This document shows positions 14,038 through 19,088 of a DNA stretch of 19,088 nt, piece after piece (positions within the stretch are counted from its first letter, which is position 1; the number at the start of each line of letters is the position of its first letter). The translations under genes and the position numbers were made by a program. Location of the stretch: positions 1 to 19,088 of the forward strand of contig NZ_JBBECC010000143.1 in NCBI RefSeq assembly GCF_040882025.1, given 5' to 3'. The DNA is from Parvibaculum sp040882025. GTDB lineage: Bacteria > Pseudomonadota > Alphaproteobacteria > Parvibaculales > Parvibaculaceae. The notes beneath the pieces were generated by a model. The model was not told the origin of the DNA and made no database searches. It saw nothing but the letters and a program-made list of their open reading frames with translations.

Positions 14038-14559
14038 TCAGACGTTGCGGCCAGCCTTGAGCGCCGCCAGCGCCTCTTCGAGCGCGCGAGCGAAATCCCG
14101 GCGCTCGGCGGGAGAAAGGCAAGATGCCACTTCCAGCGACCGGCCGTGACTGACCAGATGAAGATGGGTCGATGCGTCGGGATTTTCCTTCAGCAACAGG
14201 CGTACCCAGTAGGGCTGGAAACTGAAAATGCGAGCGCGGCCTTTTGCGTCGACACGACGGACGCGCAACTCCTCATCCGACAATTGCACCGTTTCATGTG
14301 CACGGGCGGCGCGGTAGTTGGTCCGGAACGCCCACCAGACCAGCATCACTTCAAGGCCGCAAAAGCCGAAGACCGGCCAGGCGCCCTTCGCCATGAAGAG
14401 CGCGCCGGCGGTGAAATTGACCGCCGCGACCAACCCCATGACGACGACGAAGCCCTTGCGCGAGAGCGAACGGTGTGGCGTCAGCAGCGCATTGAAGCGC
14501 AGCGGCGGCGCGAGCGACGCGGCGGGGACATCGACGGGCTGAACGGTGGCGGCGGTCAT
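14038..14559 (-). CDS. DUF2244-family membrane protein
   Basis: This is a 173-residue protein with an N-terminal cytoplasmic stretch, two adjacent membrane helices (about 36-56 and 60-79) and a soluble C-terminal domain. LTPHRSLSRKGF before the first helix and SFQPYWVRL (113-121) are the features that place it in DUF2244, a family common in alphaproteobacteria and often found next to nth. No biochemical role is established. The ATG at 14559 is 80 bp from the nth start, and the two genes are divergent. The 3' end is 5 bp from gpmA. Confidence 0.85.
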   Translation of the reverse strand: MTAATVQPVDVPAASLAPPLRFNALLTPHRSLSRKGFVVVMGLVAAVNFTAGALFMAKGAWPVFGFCGLEVMLVWWAFRTNYRAARAHETVQLSDEELRVRRVDAKGRARIFSFQPYWVRLLLKENPDASTHLHLVSHGRSLEVASCLSPAERRDFARALEEALAALKAGRNV

Positions 14560-14639
14560 GCGCAGAAGTTAGATCGCGGCGGCAGCTCCCGCAATGCGGC
14601 CTTGCAGCGCGGCGGTGTTATGGCCAAAGTCTCGACACC

Positions 14640-15284
14640 ATGCCGATGAAAAAGCCCGAGATCGAAGAGTTTTTCCGCCGTCTTTCGGCCGCCTTGCCCG
14701 CGCCCGAGACCGAACTCAAGTACATCAACACCTACACGTTGCTGGTGGCGGTGGTCTTGTCGGCACAGGCGACCGATATCGGCGTCAACAAGGCGACAGA
14801 GAAGCTCTTCAAGATCGCCGACAGCCCTCGGAAAATGCTGAAACTCGGCGAAGCGGGGCTGATCCAGCACATCAAAACGATCGGGCTCTATCGCAACAAG
14901 GCAAAGAATGTGATCGCGCTGTCGCGCCTTCTGATCGAACGGCATCATGGCGAAGTGCCGCACGACCGCGAGGCGTTGCAGGCGCTGCCGGGCGTTGGCC
15001 GCAAGACCGCCAATGTCGTGCTCAATGTCGCCTTCGGCGAACCGACCATCGCGGTCGACACGCATATCTTCCGCGTCTCGAACCGGACCGGTCTCGCACC
15101 GGGCAAGGATGTGCTCGCTGTCGAACTGAAGCTCGAGAAAGTTGTGCCGGCGGCCTATCGTCTCCATGCGCATCACTGGCTGATCCTGCACGGGCGCTAT
15201 GTCTGCAAGGCGCGCAAGCCCGATTGTCCGGCCTGCGCCGTTGCCGATCTTTGCCAGTTCAAGGCCAAGACGATCGTGGCGTGA
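14640..15284 (+). CDS. nth: Endonuclease III (DNA glycosylase/AP lyase)
   Basis: This is a 214-residue base-excision repair enzyme that removes oxidised pyrimidines and cleaves abasic sites. The helix-hairpin-helix LPGVGRKTANVVLN contains the catalytic Lys122, and VDTHIFRV the catalytic Asp140. The [4Fe-4S] cluster motif C-x6-C-x2-C-x5-C is intact (Cys189, 196, 199, 205). The length matches the family. The start could be ATG 14640 or ATG 14646; there is no good Shine-Dalgarno site for either. An ATG at 14620 is out of frame. It is divergent from the DUF2244 gene and ends 4 bp from a convergent lipoprotein gene. Confidence 0.96.
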   Translation: MPMKKPEIEEFFRRLSAALPAPETELKYINTYTLLVAVVLSAQATDIGVNKATEKLFKIADSPRKMLKLGEAGLIQHIKTIGLYRNKAKNVIALSRLLIERHHGEVPHDREALQALPGVGRKTANVVLNVAFGEPTIAVDTHIFRVSNRTGLAPGKDVLAVELKLEKVVPAAYRLHAHHWLILHGRYVCKARKPDCPACAVADLCQFKAKTIVA

Positions 15285-15288
15285 TGCC

Positions 15289-15666
15289 TCACGACATCGG
15301 CGTATTGCGTCGCGCCATGATGGCGGAAAGACAAGCCGCCTTGTCGGTCGCACCACCTTCGAGTTTGCGGGCATCGACATGGCGCGCGCCGAGCGCGCCC
15401 GAAGCGGTTTCGTAGAAATAGACGAAGAGGCTGCAATCGCCGCCCGAATACTGCCAGACCTCGGCATGGGGCTCGCTACGGCGGAAATCGGGCACGCCAA
15501 GACGCGACGAGACGGCCGCGGGCGCGGCCCCGACGAGGCTCGCCGGCGTCACAGGCCCCGGCGCTATCGACGCCATGACTCCGCCGCGCGCTTCGATTCC
15601 CGTGCCCGGTGCCGTTTCGCATGCGGCCAGCAGCAACGGCAACAAAAGGACCAAGGCGCGTTTCAT
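15289..15666 (-). CDS. Small conserved lipoprotein of unknown function, possibly SmpA/BamE-like
   Basis: This encodes 125 residues. The signal peptide MKRALVLLLPLLLAAC gives lipidated Cys16 in a clear lipobox LAAC. In the mature part, PASLVGAAPAAVSSRLGVPDF then EVWQYSGGDCSLFVYFY resembles the SmpA/BamE pattern of a short helix pair followed by a strand with a WxY motif. That is a fold-level impression, not a family match. Cys78 and Cys112 may form a disulfide. The start ATG overlaps the stop of the upstream membrane-protein gene by four bases (ATGA, 15663-15666), so translation is coupled. It converges on nth with a 4-bp gap. It is not BamE itself on the sequence seen. Confidence 0.7.
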   Translation of the reverse strand: MKRALVLLLPLLLAACETAPGTGIEARGGVMASIAPGPVTPASLVGAAPAAVSSRLGVPDFRRSEPHAEVWQYSGGDCSLFVYFYETASGALGARHVDARKLEGGATDKAACLSAIMARRNTPMS

Positions 15667-16334
15667 GCAAAGCCCTCCGGTGCAGCGACTTTCTTGTAGG
15701 TGTGAACCATGAAGACGGCGCCGAAAAGTGGTGCGAAAAGATTGAGAACCGGCACAGTGGCGAAGAGCGCAACAAGAATGCCGGCGGCGAGAATGCGGCT
15801 TCGATGACGCCGGCGAAGCGCCGTTGCATTGGCCGGTGCGAGATGACGCAACGCCACCAGCTCGAAATATTCGCGGCCAAGGAGATAGCCGTTGACGACC
15901 CAGAAGAGGAAAATGTTGACGATCGGGATCAGGTAAAAAGGCAGCACCAGCAGGTTGACCGCGATCAGCACGATCGTGAAGCGGATCGCGACGATCAGCG
16001 ACTGCCAGAAGGGCTGGTCGCGGCCTGGCGGGTCCGACGGATAGGCCGTCTCCTCGACACGCGCGGCAACCTTTTCGAGAAAGAGACCGGCAACCAGCGA
16101 CACCACCGGATGGACCAGCGGGATCAGCACGATGACGGCGAGGAAACGCGCGGCAAAGGCGACAACCGCATCGATCCAGCCGATGCCAAACTCGGGCAGC
16201 GCACCCAGTGCCCATTGCAGGCCGGCGCCGAAAACAACCAGAACGATCAGCGTCAGACCCAGCGACATCCACATGACGCGGCGAAGAGGGGGCGAGAAGG
16301 TTTCCCGCAAGGCGCGCGCGGCGTCGGACAGCAT
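15663..16334 (-). CDS. EI24-domain (CysZ-like) integral membrane protein
   Basis: This is a 223-residue membrane protein of the EI24/CysZ type (COG2981). Hydrophobic segments lie at about 20-45, 52-88 (possibly two), 112-135, 136-152 and 180-212. NGYLLGREYFELVALRH (148-164) is the characteristic conserved stretch of the family. E. coli CysZ is a sulfate permease feeding cysteine synthesis, but many alphaproteobacterial relatives are not near cys genes, and none are seen here, so sulfate transport is only possible. The ATG at 16334 has GGAG (complement of 16343-16346) 8 bases upstream. The next gene, a small lipoprotein, overlaps its stop. The divergent neighbour across 199 bp is the PfkB-type kinase. 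Confidence 0.8.
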   Translation of the reverse strand: MLSDAARALRETFSPPLRRVMWMSLGLTLIVLVVFGAGLQWALGALPEFGIGWIDAVVAFAARFLAVIVLIPLVHPVVSLVAGLFLEKVAARVEETAYPSDPPGRDQPFWQSLIVAIRFTIVLIAVNLLVLPFYLIPIVNIFLFWVVNGYLLGREYFELVALRHLAPANATALRRRHRSRILAAGILVALFATVPVLNLFAPLFGAVFMVHTYKKVAAPEGFA

Positions 16335-16352
16335 GGTCTAGATCTCCGTGCA

Positions 16353-16385
16353 TCGCCGGCCCGGGTAAACGGAATGGGCCGGCGA
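16353..16385. repeat. 10-bp perfect inverted repeat with a 13-nt loop
   Basis: TCGCCGGCCC (16353-16362) and GGGCCGGCGA (16376-16385) are perfect complements separated by 13 nt. The repeat lies 19 bp upstream of the minus-strand EI24 gene and about 150 bp upstream of the kinase. It has no U-tract on either side, so it could be an mRNA leader hairpin of the EI24 gene or a protein-binding site. Confidence 0.5.
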
Positions 16386-16460
16386 CCGACAGAATGCCCG
16401 GTCGATGCGGGCCGGTCGAGACGCAATATCGCAACCGGGCCAATGTCTGCGGAACGGATT

Positions 16461-16489
16461 TTGGACATATGGTGCAGGTTCCTTATACT
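16461..16489 (+). promoter_or_regulatory. Probable promoter of the PfkB-family kinase
   Basis: TTGGAC (16461-16466) and TATACT (16484-16489) are 17 bp apart. The -10 matches 5 of 6 consensus bases; the -35 keeps the TTG core only. Initiation is expected near 16496, leaving a leader of about 38 nt. No operator was recognised. Confidence 0.55.
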
Positions 16490-16533
16490 CCCGCCCCGAA
16501 CCCTCCCCCGCACTTCAGTAAAATCCGAGGACC

Positions 16534-17529
16534 ATGACCGATCTCAAATATGACGTTGCCGGCATCGGCAATGCGCTGGTCGACGTTATCGCCGACGCCG
16601 ACGAAAAATTCCTGATCGCCAACGGCATCGAAAAAGGCTCGATGACGCTGATCGACGACAAGCGCGCCGACGATCTCTATGGCCGTATGGGCCAGGCCGT
16701 TGAAATGTCGGGCGGCTCATGCGCCAACACGATCGCCGGGCTCGCCTCGCTCGGCGGCAAGGGCGCCTTTTTCGGCAAAGTCAGACGCGATCAGCTCGGC
16801 GACGTTTTCATGCACGACATCAAGGCGCTTGGCATCGATTTTCCGGCGCAGCCCGCAACATCCGGCGCGCCGACCGGACGCTGCCTTATTCTGGTAACAC
16901 CGGACGCACAGCGCAGCATGAACACATTTCTCGGCGCGGCGCAGAAGCTCGGGCCCGATGACATCGACGAGGCGACGATCCGCGCCGCCGCCGTCACCTA
17001 TATGGAAGGCTATCTATGGGACCAGCCGGACGCCAAGCAGGCGTTCCTCAAGGCCGCGAAGATCGCGCATGATGCCGGACGCCTCGTCTCGCTGACCCTG
17101 TCGGACAGTTTCTGCGTCGACCGCTACCGCGACGAGTTCCGCCGTCTGGCGAAGGACGAAGTCGACCTGCTCTTCGCCAACGAAGCGGAAATCCTGTCGC
17201 TCTATGAAACGGACGTGTTCGACGAGGCGCTGCAGAAAGTGCGCGCCGACTGCAAATTCGCGGCGCTGACGCGCTCGGCGGCCGGCGCGGTCATCGTGGC
17301 GGATGGCGAGGTGCATGTGGTCGATGCAGTCAGGATCGCGAAAGTCGTCGACACGACCGGTGCGGGCGATCTCTTCGCAGCCGGTTTCCTCTACGGGCTC
17401 ACGCGCGGCAAGGGGCCGGTCGATTGCGGCCGTCTCGGCGCGATGGCGGCCGCCGAGGTGATTTCGCATTACGGACCACGGCCGCAGGTTTCGCTGGCGA
17501 AACTCGCGAAGGAAAAAGGGCTCGCCTGA
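16534..17529 (+). CDS. PfkB-family carbohydrate/adenosine kinase
   Basis: This is a 331-residue ribokinase-fold enzyme. The N-terminal GIGNALVDVIA and SGGSCANTIAGLASLGG (59-75) form the substrate-side glycine motif. The C-terminal PfkB signature is VVDTTGAGDLFAAGFLYG, with the anion hole GAGD and catalytic Asp279. This combination is typical of the bacterial proteins annotated as adenosine kinase, which phosphorylate adenosine to AMP, although other PfkB members use fructose, ribose or nucleoside analogues. The substrate is therefore probable, not proven. The ATG has GAGG (16527-16530) 3 bases upstream, which is close but acceptable. A GST gene follows after 16 bp and is probably cotranscribed. 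Confidence 0.88.
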   Translation: MTDLKYDVAGIGNALVDVIADADEKFLIANGIEKGSMTLIDDKRADDLYGRMGQAVEMSGGSCANTIAGLASLGGKGAFFGKVRRDQLGDVFMHDIKALGIDFPAQPATSGAPTGRCLILVTPDAQRSMNTFLGAAQKLGPDDIDEATIRAAAVTYMEGYLWDQPDAKQAFLKAAKIAHDAGRLVSLTLSDSFCVDRYRDEFRRLAKDEVDLLFANEAEILSLYETDVFDEALQKVRADCKFAALTRSAAGAVIVADGEVHVVDAVRIAKVVDTTGAGDLFAAGFLYGLTRGKGPVDCGRLGAMAAAEVISHYGPRPQVSLAKLAKEKGLA

Positions 17530-17545
17530 ATCGAGGAAGGCATCG

Positions 17546-18190
17546 GTGCTCAGGATCTGGGGACGACGCAATTCGATCAACGTGCAGAAGGTGATGTGGC
17601 TCGCGGGCGAGCTTGGCCTCGCGCACGAGCATGTCGATGCCGGTGGACCTTTCGGCGGGCTCGATACGCCGGCGTTCCGGGCGCGCAATCCGCACGGGCT
17701 CGTTCCCGTTATCGATGATGGCGGTGTCGTCGTCTGGGAGTCGCACGCGATCCTGCGCTATCTCGCAGCACGATACGGCGGTGGATTCTGGATCGAGGAT
17801 GCGGCGACGCGCGCCGCGGTCGATCAATGGATTGAATGGGCGCAGACTTCGCTGCTCCCCAATTTCGTCAGCGGAATTTTCTGGGCCTACTATCGTACAC
17901 CCGAGCCGCAGCGGAACATGGTCCTGGTCAGGCAGGCCGTCGCGCGATGCGCGGAACACGTCAGGACACTCGACAAGCATCTCGCCGATCATCGCTATAT
18001 CTGCGGTGACGAAATCACGCTTGCTGACATTCCGACGGGAACCATGTTCTACCGCTACTATGGGCTCGACATCGAGCGGCCCGACGCGCCGAATGTCGAA
18101 GCCTGGTATGCGAGGCTCCGCGACCGCCCGGCCTATGCCGCGCATGTGATGGTGCCGTTCGACGACCTCAAGGGCCGGCTTGCTTTCTGA
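17546..18190 (+). CDS. Glutathione S-transferase family protein
   Basis: This is a 214-residue cytosolic GST. The thioredoxin-like domain begins RIWGRRNSINVQKVMW, with Ser10 as the likely glutathione-activating residue. NPHGLVPVIDDGG provides the cis-proline, and VVWESHAILRYLA the Glu-Ser pair that binds glutathione. The C-terminal helical domain contains ICGDEITLADIPTGTMFYRYY, the N-capping region typical of GSTs. It differs in sequence from the zeta-type GST at 1372, so the two are not recent duplicates. The substrate is unknown. The start is GTG, supported by GAGGAAGG (17533-17540) 5 bases upstream. It ends 11 bp from the convergent coaA. Confidence 0.88.
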   Translation: MLRIWGRRNSINVQKVMWLAGELGLAHEHVDAGGPFGGLDTPAFRARNPHGLVPVIDDGGVVVWESHAILRYLAARYGGGFWIEDAATRAAVDQWIEWAQTSLLPNFVSGIFWAYYRTPEPQRNMVLVRQAVARCAEHVRTLDKHLADHRYICGDEITLADIPTGTMFYRYYGLDIERPDAPNVEAWYARLRDRPAYAAHVMVPFDDLKGRLAF

Positions 18191-18201
18191 GAACCTTCCG
18201 C

Positions 18202-19088
18202 TCAGATCTTTCTCAGGAACACGTCGTGGATGCGGTGGTCGTCGCCTTTGCGCAGGATCAGGTCGGCACGCTGGCGCGTCGGCAGGATGTTGCGGTGCAG
18301 GTTGGCAAGGTTGATCGAGGTCCAGATCGCGTCGGCCGTTTCGACGGCCTCTTCCTCGCTCAGTTTCGAATAGCGATGAAAATAGGCGGCCGGATCCTTG
18401 AACGACGTGCGACGCAGGCTGAGAAAGCGCTCGATATACCAGCGCCGGATTGCTTCTTCGTCCGCATCGAGATAGATCGAGAAATCGAAGAAGTCGGAAA
18501 CGAACGGCTGTGGTTCGTCGCCATCGGCCGGCTTCCAGGGCTGCAGGACGTTCAACCCCTCGACGACAAGAATGTCGGGCTGGTCAACCGAGATCGTTTC
18601 GCCCGATAAAATATCGTAGGTAAAGTGCGAATAGACCGGCGCCTCGACGCGGGCCGATCCCGCCTTCACATCCGAGAGAAAGCGCAACAGGCGCTTGATA
18701 TCGAAGCTTTCGGGAAAGCCCTTGCGCTGCATCAGGCCGCGCTCTTCGAGAACCTTGTTCGGATAGAGAAAGCCGTCGGTGGTGATCAGGTCGACCTTCG
18801 GATGATTGGGCCAGCGCGCCAGCAGCGTGCGCAGGATGCGCGCGGTGGTCGACTTGCCGACCGCGACGGAGCCCGCAACGCCGACGATATAGGGCACCTT
18901 GTCCTGCGCGCGCCCCAGAAAATCCGAGGTGACGCGATAGAGCTCCTGCATCTCGCCGACATAAAGGTTGAGCAGACGCGAAAGCGGCAGGAAAATTTCC
19001 GACACCTCGTCGAGCGAAATTCGTTCGCCGAAGCCGCGAAGTTCCTCGAGCTCCGATTCCGAAAGCGGCAGGGGTGTATCCTTGCGCA
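18202..19088 (-). CDS. coaA: Pantothenate kinase, type I (5' end outside the window)
   Basis: CoaA phosphorylates pantothenate with ATP, the first and controlling step of coenzyme A synthesis. About 295 codons are visible, compared with some 310-320 in the family. The reading frame continues through the window edge: before SEIFLPLSRLLNLYV it reads PLPLSESELEELRGFGER, as in other CoaA proteins, so the gene is partial at its N-terminus and a GTG at 19005 is an internal valine. The P-loop GSVAVGKST, TTDGFLYPN, KGFPESFD and VEGLNVLQP are characteristic. The C-terminus LRKGDDHRIHDVFLRKI is complete. In alphaproteobacteria coaA often follows hisE, which would be the expected off-window neighbour (inference). 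Confidence 0.95.
   Translation of the reverse strand, partial: RKDTPLPLSESELEELRGFGERISLDEVSEIFLPLSRLLNLYVGEMQELYRVTSDFLGRAQDKVPYIVGVAGSVAVGKSTTARILRTLLARWPNHPKVDLITTDGFLYPNKVLEERGLMQRKGFPESFDIKRLLRFLSDVKAGSARVEAPVYSHFTYDILSGETISVDQPDILVVEGLNVLQPWKPADGDEPQPFVSDFFDFSIYLDADEEAIRRWYIERFLSLRRTSFKDPAAYFHRYSKLSEEEAVETADAIWTSINLANLHRNILPTRQRADLILRKGDDHRIHDVFLRKI

Larger units (their letters stand above)
16335..16533. other. Divergent intergenic region between the EI24 and kinase genes
   Basis: No gene is visible in these 199 bp. The left part is rich in GC repeats: a 10-bp inverted repeat (16353-16385), a 5-bp stem GCCCG/CGGGC (16396-16412), and CCGGTCGA twice (16398-16405 and 16412-16419). The right part carries the kinase promoter and its ribosome binding site GAGG (16527-16530). 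A promoter for the minus-strand gene was not identified. Confidence 0.55.

Noticed and set aside
15667..16443. N-terminal extension of the small lipoprotein to a 384-residue protein
   Set aside because: The extension is the shifted-frame shadow of the EI24 gene. The lipoprotein signal peptide starts exactly at the ATG at 15666.
18202..19005. coaA as a complete 267-codon gene starting with GTG at 19005
   Set aside because: The conserved CoaA frame continues without a stop to the window edge, so the GTG is an internal valine and the gene is cut by the window.

Overview
The window is a dense, high-GC bacterial chromosome segment that reads as ordinary alphaproteobacterial housekeeping DNA. The clues are the order rph-rdgB-hemW divergent from hrcA-grpE, a dnaK promoter matching the alphaproteobacterial sigma-32 consensus (CTTG-N18-CCTATAT), a DUF2244 protein, and an EI24/CysZ-like protein. 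A Hyphomicrobiales-type or Parvibaculum-like host is a guess; genus cannot be fixed from the sequence alone. No mobile element, CRISPR array, tRNA, rRNA or phage gene was seen, and nothing suggests recent transfer.

Layout. (1) 97-2025, plus strand: an LpoA/LppC-type lipoprotein and a maleylacetoacetate isomerase-type GST. (2) 2022-4502, minus strand: an rph-rdgB-hemW operon whose genes overlap. (3) 4673-6455, plus strand: hrcA-grpE behind a sigma-70-type promoter that carries a 12-bp palindrome. (4) 6555-8550: an NnrU-family membrane protein (+), an AlkB-type dioxygenase (-) and a Sel1-repeat lipoprotein (+). (5) 8721-12160: the dnaK-dnaJ heat-shock operon, with a sigma-32-type promoter, a leader of about 190 nt made of back-to-back hairpins, two further stem-loops between the genes, and a strong intrinsic terminator. 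(6) 12178-14032: a DUF486 membrane protein, dapB and gpmA (TTG start). (7) 14038-15284: DUF2244 (-) divergent from endonuclease III nth (+). (8) 15289-16334, minus strand: an EI24/CysZ-like membrane protein overlapping a small lipoprotein. (9) 16534-18190, plus strand: a PfkB-family sugar/adenosine kinase and a second GST. (10) 18202 to the right edge, minus strand: pantothenate kinase coaA, with its N-terminus outside the window.

The genes combine protein quality control (HrcA repressor; DnaK-DnaJ-GrpE chaperone machine), nucleotide and DNA maintenance (RdgB, AlkB, Nth), RNA processing (RNase PH), heme trafficking (HemW), and central or cofactor metabolism (DapB, GpmA, CoaA, the kinase). The four chaperone-system genes lie within about 7.5 kb but are split by three unrelated genes.

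I found no convincing new multi-gene system. The most interesting non-coding signals are the hairpin array in the dnaK leader, the stem-loops between dnaK and dnaJ, a possible operator over the Sel1-lipoprotein promoter, and the palindrome inside the hrcA promoter. All five convergent gene pairs end within 11 bp of each other or overlap, leaving no room for ordinary terminators between them.
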